Source of the DNA: Massiliimalia massiliensis
GTDB lineage: Bacteria > Bacillota > Clostridia > Oscillospirales > Ruminococcaceae
Assembly (NCBI RefSeq): GCF_900155615.1
Contig: NZ_FUHT01000004.1
Coordinates: forward strand, 930,001 to 994,000
Reading direction: 5' to 3'
DNA length: 64,000 nt
Below are positions 42,027 to 51,664 of the stretch, in pieces. A program made the position numbers and the translations under genes. The notes under the pieces were generated by a model. That model saw only the letters and a list, made by a program, of their open reading frames with translations. It was not told the DNA's origin and ran no database searches. How positions within the stretch are numbered: the stretch's first letter is position 1; every line of letters starts with the position of its first letter.

Positions 42027-42899
42027 TTACTCAAATTCTAGCAGTGATGTTCCAACCAGCATATGGAAATCTCCATCCGAAAGCGGGCGGTTTGTAACGG
42101 CAATTAAAAGATTCACTTCTTTTTGTTTTTCATGCTCCTGTTCAATGATAACTCGATCCGGTTTAAAGCCCGCTAACGTCCCTGCTCCAGTGACAGCGTT
42201 CATAGGCAGGATTCGCACCCTTTTTTTCCATCGTTCGTTCTTAATTTTTTCGATCTGTTTTTCCTCCAGCGCGCAGGATATCTCTTCCGGGATCATTCCC
42301 TTCAGCGCTGATATTTCACAGATAGCCACCGGAAGGCCGCTCATCAGATCCCTGAGCTGGTTTCCGGTATCGACAAACGCTTCGACTACTGTTTCTCTTC
42401 CGTCACATTCCAGACGAACGGACAGAACCTCTTCCTTTTTAGGCGTTCGGCGGAAAAAATGAGCAGCTACAGACAGAAGGAGGTAAACAATTACGGTAGA
42501 CAGTACCAATACAACTGCCGAAACATGGAAATAGGCAACTCCATTACGGTACTGCATGCCAGCCGGTGTGACGAAAAACCACAGTGCGGACATAAAGCCC
42601 GCATACAGAAAGCTGATGATATAAAATGCCGCAGTCCGTTTTAGCAGCAGCTTCCATGGACGCAGCCCAAAGGCGATCATAGTAATGGCAAAGGAAATCA
42701 ACAGCTTTTCCAGCAGCAGGATCACGGCCGGAAGCGGCGGAAACAGGATCACCAGCGAGCTGATTCCCCCAACTAACGCACCGAATATCAGGCGGATTTG
42801 TTTCCCTTTTTTATGCAAAATCAAATCGCAGGACAGCAATAAAAAATATGTAATGAAAATATTCATTACAATTAGTACGTCCAAATAAATGGTCATCAC
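42027..42899 (-). CDS. spoIIGA: Sigma-E processing peptidase SpoIIGA
   Basis: A 290-residue membrane aspartic protease. Five membrane helices (~1-145) precede a cytoplasmic domain with the active-site motif VDTGNQL (Asp177). It cleaves the pro-sequence of SigE after the forespore signal SpoIIR. The order spoIIGA-sigE is conserved in spore formers. Its promoter has the special long spacer known for spoIIG. Confidence 0.96.
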   Translation of the reverse strand: MMTIYLDVLIVMNIFITYFLLLSCDLILHKKGKQIRLIFGALVGGISSLVILFPPLPAVILLLEKLLISFAITMIAFGLRPWKLLLKRTAAFYIISFLYAGFMSALWFFVTPAGMQYRNGVAYFHVSAVVLVLSTVIVYLLLSVAAHFFRRTPKKEEVLSVRLECDGRETVVEAFVDTGNQLRDLMSGLPVAICEISALKGMIPEEISCALEEKQIEKIKNERWKKRVRILPMNAVTGAGTLAGFKPDRVIIEQEHEKQKEVNLLIAVTNRPLSDGDFHMLVGTSLLEFE

Positions 42900-42928
42900 G
42901 CTTCAATCCTTTTTTGGATTCTGATTCT

Positions 42929-42961
42929 ATTGTAGCTCTCAAAAAAGATAAAATATGTCAA
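42929..42961 (-). promoter_or_regulatory. spoIIG promoter with 21-nt spacer
   Basis: Minus strand TTGACA (42956-42961) and TACAAT (42929-42934) are separated by 21 nt rather than 17. The Bacillus spoIIG promoter has an overlong (22-nt) spacer and depends on Spo0A-P. TGTCAAA (42956-42962) over the -35 matches the Spo0A box TGTCGAA at 6 of 7 positions, and a second TGTCAAA lies at 43090-43096. Confidence 0.7.
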
Positions 42962-43114
42962 AGTATGGAAGCGAAATTTATCATATTTTGCTGCAGCCTA
43001 AATCTCCTGATAGACCTTCAAAAAGATGCCGCCCATTTTTTTGTTCAATACAGAGGATTATTAAATTTTATGTTTGAATCCTTCCCATTTGTCAAAATAT
43101 CCCAAAAATGATAA

Positions 43115-43143
43115 TTGACGGCTCTTGGTTATTGTGATATTCT
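43115..43143 (+). promoter_or_regulatory. SigA promoter of the zinc-ribbon gene
   Basis: TTGACG (43115-43120), 17 nt, TATTCT (43138-43143). The 389-nt gap between spoIIGA and the zinc-ribbon gene holds this, the spoIIG promoter and nothing else I recognise. Confidence 0.6.
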
Positions 43144-43288
43144 AATACTAACAAAATGTGTCGATTGCTGACGAAGAAGATTCTGCTTTAACAAAACAGT
43201 ATACAAAGCGCAATCCTTTGTTTTCAACTGCATGTGGCAGAGCATATCGGAACTTCAGCGTAAGCGTCAGGCAGAAGGAGATCTTTTT

Positions 43289-44455
43289 ATGGAACGATAT
43301 TGTCCAAGATGCGGCTATAAGTCCTCTTTTCGTTTCTGTCCCGAATGTGGGTTTAAACTGGAGGATATCCAAATAGAGGATCAGGCTTCACCTCCTCATC
43401 ACCAGGATAATCTCAAGCAGCTATTTGAAACAGATTATCCTGCTTATAAACGGGCAATCCTGGAACAGAAAAAGCAGCAGTCCGGTTCCGGCCAGCAGAC
43501 ACCACCTGCATCGGAGACTGCAGGCAGTGAAGCTGACCGCCTGCTGGCTGAAATTTTAGCGGGAATGGAGCGTCAGACTCCGGAACCAAAGAAAAATATA
43601 CAAACAGCCTCGGTTTTTACAGATGGTTCAATCCAATCATCTATTTCTGCGCCGAAAAAAAGTGTTCAGTCAGACGAGACAGCCGCCGCGTCTTCTCGGA
43701 TGCAGCAGATCTCATCTGACCAGTCTGTATCTTCATATCATCCGGCAGTATCATCGTCATCTTATTCATCACAGGCAAATTACAGCTCAGCCTACACGAC
43801 ACAGCCAAATGCCTTTCCCTACTGGCCGGTCACCAATGTATTTCCACAAGAATATTATGAAAAGACAGTATGGCTCAAAGCCCGGTTCTGCCCTATGGAT
43901 TATCTTAAATTCCATCGGGTCGTTATGATAATCAGCGCGATATTGTCAATTATTGTTACTTGTCTGACATGTTATTCCTATTTCGGCGCAATCCAGCGTT
44001 CCGATGCACAGGATGCAGTTCTTCTTAAGATATCAATTGGTATTTTCATCCTAGAGCTCATCTATACGCTGATTCAAGCCTTCCTGTTTTATCGGCTGCA
44101 TCCGGCCGGATATGTCATGTTCCTGATCGGTTCGATTATTCAGTTCCCTCTCATTTTAAATCAGAGCTTGGCGATTGGCTATACGTCCTACGACCTTATC
44201 GTGAACACAATTTCTTCTGTACTGGTAAGCGCTCCCGGCACTGTCCTTCTGTTCTGGTACTATGAAAAACGGCGTTTCTTATTCATGCCCTCTGCAGATC
44301 CCCCTAAACTGCAGTTAATTAACGGCAAATATTATAGACTGGCAGCTACCCCGAAAATAAAGCGGGAGATTCTCATGCTGTGCGGAGCTTATTTATTGGT
44401 ATTTATTCTATCAGTATTGTTCTTTGCGCTGAATACTTCCGATTTTTATTTATAA
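43289..44455 (+). CDS. Zinc-ribbon membrane protein
   Basis: A 388-residue protein: N-terminal zinc ribbon (CPRCGY...CPECGF, 5-24), a long low-complexity Ser/Gln/Pro-rich linker (~40-185), and four hydrophobic helices in the C-terminal half (~215-385). No enzymatic motif is visible. Such zinc-ribbon membrane proteins are frequent and poorly understood in Firmicutes. Start 43289 has AGGAG 8 nt upstream. Confidence 0.75.
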   Translation: MERYCPRCGYKSSFRFCPECGFKLEDIQIEDQASPPHHQDNLKQLFETDYPAYKRAILEQKKQQSGSGQQTPPASETAGSEADRLLAEILAGMERQTPEPKKNIQTASVFTDGSIQSSISAPKKSVQSDETAAASSRMQQISSDQSVSSYHPAVSSSSYSSQANYSSAYTTQPNAFPYWPVTNVFPQEYYEKTVWLKARFCPMDYLKFHRVVMIISAILSIIVTCLTCYSYFGAIQRSDAQDAVLLKISIGIFILELIYTLIQAFLFYRLHPAGYVMFLIGSIIQFPLILNQSLAIGYTSYDLIVNTISSVLVSAPGTVLLFWYYEKRRFLFMPSADPPKLQLINGKYYRLAATPKIKREILMLCGAYLLVFILSVLFFALNTSDFYL

Positions 44456-44640
44456 AGCAGGTGTTTTATTTCCCAACTCCATATCTAAAACAGAGAGCCA
44501 TCTTCCCCCGTTTGCTTTCCGGCAATTATTCCTGAGAAAAGATATATTTTTATAATTTCTTTGAAAAAGTGCACCAAATCTCAGTTTTTTCATAGTATGT
44601 AATAAAGCCAAACGCTTAATACATTACTAGGAGGATTCAT

Positions 44641-45453
44641 ATGCCCGATAATAATTTTGCTGCTCAGGGAAATTGCGGAAACTTTAAAGAAGCGGTATGC
44701 GTAAATGCTGGCAGAATCTACGATTCCTGTTCAGACAAGGATTGCATCGACCACTTACGGGTTTATTTCCCAGATACCGCACAGGCTAAAATTGAGGAAG
44801 CAACCAATGTAAAATGCCGCGGCGTACAGGTCGTCGACGTTTTAATGGATGTAGAATCTGTTCCCTTTAATAAGGGATTTTATTCCGTTGACATGACATT
44901 CTATTTTGCAGTACAACTGGATGTATTCCAGATGCCCTGCTTGACACCAACCGCTGTCGACGGGTTGGCGGTGTTCACTAAAAAGGTCATTCTTTACGGC
45001 AGTGAAGGAAACGTCAATGTCTTTACATCGGATCAGACCTGCTCCTGCAACCCGTCCTGTACTTATGGAAAGGATGTTACCCCCCGCGCTACCGTACAGG
45101 TAGTGCAGCCGATCTGTCTGTCCTGCAGAATGCTGGATTGCTGCCCACCGAGAGACTGCGCGATCAATGTGCCGATTTCTGTGGCCGGGAAGTTTGACGG
45201 CTGTTTCTGCCCGATGGAAACATCCCGTATTGTTGAAGTAACATTAGGCGTCTTCTCAATCGTCTCTTTGGAACGCACCGTTCAGATGATGATCCCGGTC
45301 TATGATTTCAGCATTCCTGACAAAGAATGCGTACAGACTAACGACGATCCGTGCGAATTATTTAAACGGATTAAGTTCCCAGTCAACGAGTTCTTTCCTC
45401 CCCGTTTGAACGAAGAAGACTGTGACGAAGAAGATATTTGTGATTGCGACTAA
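44641..45453 (+). CDS. Cys-rich conserved clostridial protein, function unknown
   Basis: A 270-residue soluble protein with 25 or so Cys, many in pairs (CSCNPSC, CLSCRMLDCCPP), and an acidic Cys-rich tail (EEDCDEEDICDCD). The N-terminal AVCVNAGRIYDSCSDKDCI and VPFNKGFYSVDMTF look like a family I have seen across Oscillospirales without assigned function. It lacks a signal peptide. Cys-richness and a SigK/SigE-like sequence upstream (ACC at 44573, CATAGTATG at 44591) suggest a spore coat role, which is speculation. AGGAGG precedes the ATG. Confidence 0.7.
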   Translation: MPDNNFAAQGNCGNFKEAVCVNAGRIYDSCSDKDCIDHLRVYFPDTAQAKIEEATNVKCRGVQVVDVLMDVESVPFNKGFYSVDMTFYFAVQLDVFQMPCLTPTAVDGLAVFTKKVILYGSEGNVNVFTSDQTCSCNPSCTYGKDVTPRATVQVVQPICLSCRMLDCCPPRDCAINVPISVAGKFDGCFCPMETSRIVEVTLGVFSIVSLERTVQMMIPVYDFSIPDKECVQTNDDPCELFKRIKFPVNEFFPPRLNEEDCDEEDICDCD

Positions 45454-45480
45454 CTGGGATATGACAACATACTCAAGTAA

Positions 45481-45513
45481 GAAAATCCCTGCGGATGATC
45501 CGCAGGGATTTTC
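45481..45513. terminator. Bidirectional terminator between convergent genes
   Basis: A 15-bp perfect stem GAAAATCCCTGCGGA with its complement (45499-45513) around a 3-nt loop. It serves both the Cys-rich gene and the convergent zinc-ribbon gene. Confidence 0.93.
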
Positions 45514-45533
45514 TTTATCGAATATTTTTCATT

Positions 45534-46589
45534 TTAAGGCTTGATTTCAGAGAGGCTAAGCGTCAAATACTGCCCGTCTGTCACGGTAATCGTAGCTTCA
45601 CCCTCAAAGTTATCATTTTCAAGGATATTGCTGATGCTGTTGGAGATGTTATTTCGGATTTCATAGTAACCCGAGAAATCCGGGTCAAGCTGTGAAACAG
45701 TATACGTTCCGGCCGGAATATCAATGCCGACACGGTAAGTGCCTTCAGGATAGCCATTCTCTCCTGAAAAGGCGGGCGCTTCACTCGCAAGAACCGCTTT
45801 GCAGTCTCTCAGCTGCAGGTAAGTTCCGTCTTCCACCGCCACAAAGGTACGGTTGTCAAAGCTGTCGTTTGTGATAAATTCATCGTCAATTTCCATCCAG
45901 TTGGTGTCATTGCGGACCTCCAGATAACTGCCCCATTCGCTCTCAGAAATAACGAGATATTCTCCGGCAGGCAGGTCAGTTCCCACCAAATACTCCCCGG
46001 AGGAATAATATTGGAGCTCGTCATCCGACGGCTGAGACAAGGCGGCAGGCTGTTCCGGCTCAGAAGAGATATCGTCCTCCTCCGGCAAGCTCTGCGAATA
46101 GGCTGTATCGCCACCCATATCCCCGCTTGAGACAGCATTTCTGATTCCGTTAGTAACACTGAAAATCAGAATGAACAGAATCACAACAATTAAAACCACG
46201 CCGCCGATCACACAGCCAATGATCAAACCGGTATGTTTTTTCTTGGGCGGCTGTCCCATAGGGCCGTTGTTCCAGGGCTGTCCTGGCTGCGGCTGATTAT
46301 TCCATCCTGGCTGTCCGGGAGCATTTTGATATCCTTGCATATTATTCTGATAATAAGGCTGCTGCGGTGGATTATTTCCCAATGACACTCCTGGAGACGA
46401 CGGCTGAAACGGCTGTTCCACATCCGGCGTCGGCTGTGAAGCAGTATTATTGGCGTATCCGTCGCTCAAATCCGGCTGTGCCGGTTCGTCCTGTGTAATG
46501 ACCGGTTCCGGACTCGGCTGCGGAGCCGGCATTCCGCACTCCGGACAAAAATTCCCGTCAAATTCCTGCCCGCAATTTCGACAAATCAT
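45534..46589 (-). CDS. Zinc-ribbon membrane protein with two repeated extracellular domains
   Basis: A 351-residue protein: zinc ribbon (CRNCGQEFDGNFCPECG, 3-20), a Pro/Gln/Asn-rich linker (~22-120), one membrane helix (~125-150), an acidic linker, then two copies of a ~75-residue beta domain with the motif G-Y-VG-D-PAGEY (EYLVGTDLPAGEYLV and TYRVGIDIPAGTYTV). The second part is probably outside. Domain repeats of this kind are seen in surface proteins of Clostridia; function unknown. TTGAAA-17-TATACT upstream looks like its promoter. Confidence 0.75.
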   Translation of the reverse strand: MICRNCGQEFDGNFCPECGMPAPQPSPEPVITQDEPAQPDLSDGYANNTASQPTPDVEQPFQPSSPGVSLGNNPPQQPYYQNNMQGYQNAPGQPGWNNQPQPGQPWNNGPMGQPPKKKHTGLIIGCVIGGVVLIVVILFILIFSVTNGIRNAVSSGDMGGDTAYSQSLPEEDDISSEPEQPAALSQPSDDELQYYSSGEYLVGTDLPAGEYLVISESEWGSYLEVRNDTNWMEIDDEFITNDSFDNRTFVAVEDGTYLQLRDCKAVLASEAPAFSGENGYPEGTYRVGIDIPAGTYTVSQLDPDFSGYYEIRNNISNSISNILENDNFEGEATITVTDGQYLTLSLSEIKP

Positions 46590-46657
46590 GAAGCATACCC
46601 CTTCCACCTATTTGACTTTAGTATAACATACAGGAATTGTAATTTCAATCCAAAACT

Positions 46658-48022
46658 TTACCGAGTAACATCTTTCAGCCAGTATTTCTTTCGGTAGCGC
46701 CAGATGGACATCGGTACCTTCAGCACCTCGTCAATCATTAAAATCACATAGACTACCGTGAGCGGCCAATGGAATACAAAGGCAGCCAAAGCCCCGATCA
46801 GAAGCGAGCAGCCCCACATGGTGCTCACATCCATTAACAGTCCGAATTTGGTATCACCGCCGGCCCGGAAAATTCCAACAACAACCGTTGTATTAAATGC
46901 CTGCGCAATGCAGAAATAGGTCATGACGAACATCATCATGGACAGGTAGCCCTGCGCTTCCGGACTGAGCGTAAGGTTTGCCATCGCAATCGGGCGCACA
47001 ATCTGAATAATTGCAGCGCCAATGAGTGAAAAGATAAGCGTAATTTTGATAAAGCGTTTTGAATTCTGTTCCGCCTGCTCTGTCTGCCCGGCGCCAATCT
47101 GCTTGCCGAGCATGATCGCAGTCGCGTTCGCAATCCCAAAAGCGACTACCATGGCAAGCTGTCTCGTCACCTGCGCAACAGAGTTTGCCGCCACTGCCGC
47201 GCTTCCCAAGTGCCCGATAATTACCGAGTTCATGGAGCTTCCCAGGCCCCAGAACAGCTCGTTGAGCGTAACGGGGATGGAATAGCGCAGAAAATCTCCG
47301 AACAACAGATGATCCTTGACAAACAAGTCCCTGAACCGCCATCGTATGGTAGTGTTAAACCGCTTCGCGTAGACAATCGTAATACAAAGCTCCACTGCCC
47401 TCGCCACGCTCGTTCCGATCCCGGCGCCGATGATCCCGAGCTTTGGAAAACCAAGCAGTCCAAAAATGAGCAGTGAGTTTACGATGATATTGACAATCAA
47501 TGATACCAGGTAAATAACAGTTGAAATCACAACCCGCTCGACGCTTCGCATGATATTCAGGTAGATAATGGTAACAGATGAAAACAGATAGGAAATACCT
47601 ACCGAGCGTAAGTACTTGATCCCCTCCTGGATCACCGGCTCCTCTGATGTAAACACCAGCATTGCATACCGCGGGAACACCGTTACGATCACGAAGAACA
47701 ACAATCCTACGCAGATGGAAATCCGCATGGTGATCCCCATCACCTTTTCAATGGTGCGGGTGTCCTGTTTTCCCCAATACTGAGCGGTCAATACCGCTGC
47801 TCCGGAGGTTAGACCGAACATGATCAACGTCATAATAAAATAGACCTGATTTGCAAGTGAGGCCGCCGACAGGACTGTTTCACTTACTTTTCCAAGCATG
47901 ATAACGTCCGCAGAAGTCACCGCCGTATTAATCAGGTTCTGTAATGCCATTGGCATTACTAAAGTGAACACAGAACGGTAAAATTGTTTGCTTTCAGATT
48001 TTTGTAAAGCTGTTTTGCTCAC
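46658..48022 (-). CDS. MATE family efflux transporter
   Basis: A 454-residue transporter with twelve predicted membrane helices in two related halves, the MatE fold. The first half starts VFTLVMPMALQNLINTAVTSAD, the second SIPVTLNELFWGLGSSMNSVI. MATE proteins exchange cationic drugs or metabolites for Na+ or H+; the substrate here is unknown. Translation starts at GTG 48022, with AAGAGGGGG upstream. Confidence 0.93.
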   Translation of the reverse strand: MSKTALQKSESKQFYRSVFTLVMPMALQNLINTAVTSADVIMLGKVSETVLSAASLANQVYFIMTLIMFGLTSGAAVLTAQYWGKQDTRTIEKVMGITMRISICVGLLFFVIVTVFPRYAMLVFTSEEPVIQEGIKYLRSVGISYLFSSVTIIYLNIMRSVERVVISTVIYLVSLIVNIIVNSLLIFGLLGFPKLGIIGAGIGTSVARAVELCITIVYAKRFNTTIRWRFRDLFVKDHLLFGDFLRYSIPVTLNELFWGLGSSMNSVIIGHLGSAAVAANSVAQVTRQLAMVVAFGIANATAIMLGKQIGAGQTEQAEQNSKRFIKITLIFSLIGAAIIQIVRPIAMANLTLSPEAQGYLSMMMFVMTYFCIAQAFNTTVVVGIFRAGGDTKFGLLMDVSTMWGCSLLIGALAAFVFHWPLTVVYVILMIDEVLKVPMSIWRYRKKYWLKDVTR

Positions 48023-48221
48023 TGTTTCTTCCCCCTCTTAACAAAGTTTGGCAGCAAATGGCATACTGCTTATCTGCGTTGACCCGAGAACAGAAAAACC
48101 GGTTATATTAAGAACGCATTAAGCCAATTATATCACAGTTCATTCAGAATAGTAAAGGAATAAAGCTGTTGGAACCTGAGAGAAGTTTTTCGCCCTTTTT
48201 TGAGCATATTCACAACAAAAA

Positions 48222-48276
48222 ACAGAACCACCGTTGCCTCCTTCCCGCTTCCAGAAGGTCTGCTGAGTGGTTCTGT
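48222..48276 (-). terminator. Terminator of the helicase gene
   Basis: ACAGAACCAC pairs perfectly with GTGGTTCTGT (48222-48231 with 48267-48276), followed by TTTTTTG on the minus strand. The 35-nt loop contains a smaller hairpin, so it could also be a regulated structure. Confidence 0.75.
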
Positions 48277-48283
48277 AAGGATC

Positions 48284-50647
48284 TTAAAGCTTTGCCAGCT
48301 TTGCAAAATTAGCCATAATTTTTTTTGTCCCGACCTTATCAAAGGCCACTTCAATCAATGTGTCATTCCCCATCGGCGTCATGGAAAGCACCATCCCTGT
48401 TCCAAACACCTTGTGCCGGACAGTATCCCCCGGCGCGAAGTCAACCGAAACTGTCTCCCGCTTGGTTCCAAATCCGGCCAGCCCCGCTGCCGCCGGCCTG
48501 GCCGCAGCCGGGCGTTTTGGCGCTGTCTGCTGCATTGCTGTCTGGAAGGAGCGGATGGTATTATCCTTGTATTCGAGCACCTCTTCCGGCAATTCCTTCA
48601 AAAACCGGGACGGGAGGTTTCGTGAGGTGTTCCCGAACATCATCCTCTGTCCCGCATTGGTCAGGTAGAGCTGCTCCTTCGCGCGGGTGATGCCCACATA
48701 GGCAAGCCTGCGTTCTTCCTCCAGTTCCTCCTGGCTCTGCAAAGAATTGTAGCTCGGGAAAATCCCGTCCTCCATCCCGATCAGGAACACAATCGGGAAT
48801 TCCAGCCCTTTGGCGGAATGGATCGTCATCAGAATCACCTTGTCGTCCGATGCGTTCATGCTGTCGAGGTCTGTATACAGGGAAACCTCTTCCAAGAAAC
48901 CGGACAGCGTTGCTTCATCGCCGTTTTCCTCACTGTATTTGACCAGGTTGGTTTTCAGCTCTTCAATGTTTTCCAGCCGCACCTGGCCTTCTACGCCCTG
49001 TGCCGTCAGCGCGATCCGGTAACCGGTTTCGCCCATCAGCTCGTCCAGCAGCTCATCCAGCGGAAGCGTCAAGGCGAGCTCCGTCAGACCCTCAATCATC
49101 TCAACAAACTGCTGCAGAGCCTTTGCCTTTTTTGACAGCACGCCGTAGGTGTCGGCTGTACGCATGATCTCAAACATGCTGATCCCGGTCTGAAGGGAAA
49201 TTCCTTCCACTGCTTTGACCGTACTGCCGCCAATCCCACGCTTCGGCTCGTTGATGATTCGCTTCAGCCGTACGCTGTCCGAATGGTTATTAATCACCTG
49301 CAAATAGGCAAGGACATCTTTAATTTCTTTCCGTTCAAAGAATTTTGTTCCGCCGACAATTTTATAGTCGATCCCGCTCTTGATTAAGCTGCGCTCAATC
49401 TGGTTTGACTGTGCGTTCATCCGGTAGAGGATGGCATGGTCGGAAAAATGCCGGCCAGCCTGCACATTGTCCTGGATCATATCAGTAATAAAGCGGCTTT
49501 CTTCATAATCGTCCCGTCCACGGAACAGGGTTACTTTTGCGCCTGACCCGTTCTGCGTCCAGAGATTTTTGCCCTTCCGCCCCATATTGTGCCTGATGAC
49601 CGCGTTCGCCGCGTCCAGGATATTCTGGGTAGAACGGTAGTTCTGCTCCAGACGAATCACAACCGCATTGGCAAACTGATGCTCAAAGCTCAGGATATTT
49701 TCAATGGTAGCGCCGCGGAACCGGTAGATGCTCTGATCGTCGTCCCCGACAACACAGAGGTTCTGATGCCGATGGGACAGCAGGCTTACCAGCCGGTACT
49801 GAAGCTGGTTGGTGTCCTGATATTCGTCCACCAATATGTATTTGAACAGGTTCTGATAATGCTCCAGCACGTCCGGATACTGTTCAAAAAGCTGCACCGT
49901 CAAAAGGATAATATCGTCAAAATCCACCGCGTTGGAGGCTTTGAGCCGTTTCTGGTACTGCTGGTAAATAGTTGCAATTGTTTTCAGCCGGAAATCCGAT
50001 TCCGATTCTGCTAAAAATTCCTGCGGAGACTGCATACTGTCCTTCCTGCGGCTGATCTCGCCCAGACAGCTTTTCGGCGGGAACATCTTATCGCTTACGC
50101 CAAGATCCGCAATACAGTCCTTGAGGACGCGGATGCTGTCGTCCGTATCATAGATGGTGAAGGATGAGGTATATCCCAAAGCGCCGATCTCCCTGCGCAG
50201 AATCCGCACACAGATCGAGTGGAAGGTTCCGGAACGCACGTCGGCGCCCGGTTCTCCCAAACGGTTAATCAGCCGTTCCTTCAGCTCATTCGCCGCTTTA
50301 TTGGTAAAGGTAATCGCCAGCACGTTCCAGGGCCTTACCGTTGGCGAGGAGATCAGGGATACCATCCGTTCCCTGTTTTCCCGCTTTCCGCCTGCATAGC
50401 CCTCCAAAAAATTAAAATCATCATCCGTGATTCCATACGGCATCGCCTCGTCAAACCAGGCGTTTCCGAATTCCAGCAGATGCCCGATCCGGTTAACCAG
50501 AACCGTCGTTTTTCCGCTGCCCGCGCCTGCAAGGATCAGCAGCGGCCCGTTCACCTGATAAACCGCCTGTCTCTGACAATCGTTTAAGCGACTGTATTCC
50601 TGCTCCAAAATTCTCCGTTTCAGAGCTAAAAACTCTTTTCCTACCAT
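48284..50647 (-). CDS. pcrA: UvrD/PcrA-type DNA helicase
   Basis: A 787-residue superfamily-1A helicase. Walker A AGAGSGKTT (~40-48), motif II VDEYQDTN, motif III GDDDQSIYRFRGA, motif IV LEQNYRS, motif VI VGITRAKEQLYL. The C-terminal ~70 residues (GDTVRHKVFGTGMVLSM) form the Tudor-like domain of PcrA that binds RNA polymerase. It unwinds DNA 3' to 5' in repair and at replication-transcription conflicts. AAAGGAAA precedes the ATG. Confidence 0.95.
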   Translation of the reverse strand: MVGKEFLALKRRILEQEYSRLNDCQRQAVYQVNGPLLILAGAGSGKTTVLVNRIGHLLEFGNAWFDEAMPYGITDDDFNFLEGYAGGKRENRERMVSLISSPTVRPWNVLAITFTNKAANELKERLINRLGEPGADVRSGTFHSICVRILRREIGALGYTSSFTIYDTDDSIRVLKDCIADLGVSDKMFPPKSCLGEISRRKDSMQSPQEFLAESESDFRLKTIATIYQQYQKRLKASNAVDFDDIILLTVQLFEQYPDVLEHYQNLFKYILVDEYQDTNQLQYRLVSLLSHRHQNLCVVGDDDQSIYRFRGATIENILSFEHQFANAVVIRLEQNYRSTQNILDAANAVIRHNMGRKGKNLWTQNGSGAKVTLFRGRDDYEESRFITDMIQDNVQAGRHFSDHAILYRMNAQSNQIERSLIKSGIDYKIVGGTKFFERKEIKDVLAYLQVINNHSDSVRLKRIINEPKRGIGGSTVKAVEGISLQTGISMFEIMRTADTYGVLSKKAKALQQFVEMIEGLTELALTLPLDELLDELMGETGYRIALTAQGVEGQVRLENIEELKTNLVKYSEENGDEATLSGFLEEVSLYTDLDSMNASDDKVILMTIHSAKGLEFPIVFLIGMEDGIFPSYNSLQSQEELEEERRLAYVGITRAKEQLYLTNAGQRMMFGNTSRNLPSRFLKELPEEVLEYKDNTIRSFQTAMQQTAPKRPAAARPAAAGLAGFGTKRETVSVDFAPGDTVRHKVFGTGMVLSMTPMGNDTLIEVAFDKVGTKKIMANFAKLAKL

Positions 50648-50729
50648 GGATTTTCCGTTTCCTTTCTATTCGTTCCAAGTTACTATTTTAACATAAATCC
50701 CCGGTGAAAGAAAGTGCTAAATCAAAAAC

Positions 50730-50762
50730 AAAAAGCAGGGTATTTCCAAACCCTGCTTTTTT
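50730..50762. terminator. Terminator of aroE
   Basis: AAAAGCAGGG/CCCTGCTTTT stem (50731-50740 and 50751-50760) with A/T tails, just past the aroE stop. Confidence 0.88.
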
Positions 50763-50763
50763 C

Positions 50764-51624
50764 TTACTTCTGGAAAAGCTTTTTTCTGACTAATTCTACC
50801 GGCATCTCCCGGCCTGTCCAAAGCCGGAAGGCTGCCGCCCCTTGGAACAGCACCATCCCCAGCCCGTTCAGCGTCCGGCATCCGGCCGCTTCCGCCATCT
50901 GAAGTAATCTTGTTTTTTCCGGCTCATAGATCGCGTCGGTTACCGCCAGCCCCGAATGAAAGAAATCCGTTTCCGGAATTACGCTCTGTCCCTCCATCTG
51001 CGCCATACCGACGCGGGTCGCATTGGCAAACAGGCAGCTTTCTGCAAGCTCCCGGCGCAGGGCTTCCTTCTCGTCCAGGCCAAACGCCTTTGCCCGGCAG
51101 TCAGTATTCCGGTTTATCAGCTCCGCTAGCTTCTCTGCCTTTTCCCGGTCGCGGTTAAAGACCGATAGCTCTTTCACCCCGTCCAGCGCCGCCTGTACAC
51201 AGATTGCTTTTGCAGCGCCGCCTGCCCCAGCTAGAGTCATCTTTTTTCCGGCCGGGTCAAGTCCTGCGTCTCTTACCGACATCATGTATCCTTCCCCATC
51301 GGTAATATGCCCGGTTAGGACGCCGTTATCATTGACAATCGTGTTCACGGCGCCGATCAGCTTCGCCGCTGGAGTCAATTTGTCCAGATAAGGAACGACC
51401 GCCGCCTTTAAGGGCATTGTGACGTTTGCACCGCGCATCCGGAAGGTTCTAAGCGCCTCAATCGCTTTTCCGGCGTCATCCGTTCCAATCTCAAACGCAA
51501 GATATGCGAAATCCAGTCCCAGTGCCTCAAACGCCGTATTATGCATTACCGGGGAAACACTGTGCTCTACCGGCGAGCCAAACAGTCCCAGCAGGGCTGT
51601 TTTTCCCGTTATCCAACTTCCCAT
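50764..51624 (-). CDS. aroE: Shikimate dehydrogenase
   Basis: A 286-residue AroE. The substrate-binding SPVEHSVSPVMHN (17-29), the catalytic Lys in NVTMPLKAAV (usually NVTxPxK), and the NADP-binding AGAGGAAKA are visible. It reduces 3-dehydroshikimate to shikimate in aromatic amino acid synthesis. It stands alone rather than in an aro cluster. Its leader belongs to the SD-hairpin-spacer group. Confidence 0.94.
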   Translation of the reverse strand: MGSWITGKTALLGLFGSPVEHSVSPVMHNTAFEALGLDFAYLAFEIGTDDAGKAIEALRTFRMRGANVTMPLKAAVVPYLDKLTPAAKLIGAVNTIVNDNGVLTGHITDGEGYMMSVRDAGLDPAGKKMTLAGAGGAAKAICVQAALDGVKELSVFNRDREKAEKLAELINRNTDCRAKAFGLDEKEALRRELAESCLFANATRVGMAQMEGQSVIPETDFFHSGLAVTDAIYEPEKTRLLQMAEAAGCRTLNGLGMVLFQGAAAFRLWTGREMPVELVRKKLFQK

Positions 51625-51664
51625 CTAAACCACCATCTCCCTGCCAGCTACGGGAGGTTCCTTT
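51625..51664 (-). promoter_or_regulatory. Structured ribosome-binding leader of aroE
   Basis: Minus strand: AAAGGAAC, then CTCCC-N10-GGGAG (51637-51656), 12 nt, ATG at 51624. The stem is only 5 bp but the geometry matches the other four cases. The 3' arm GGGAG is itself SD-like. Confidence 0.55.
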
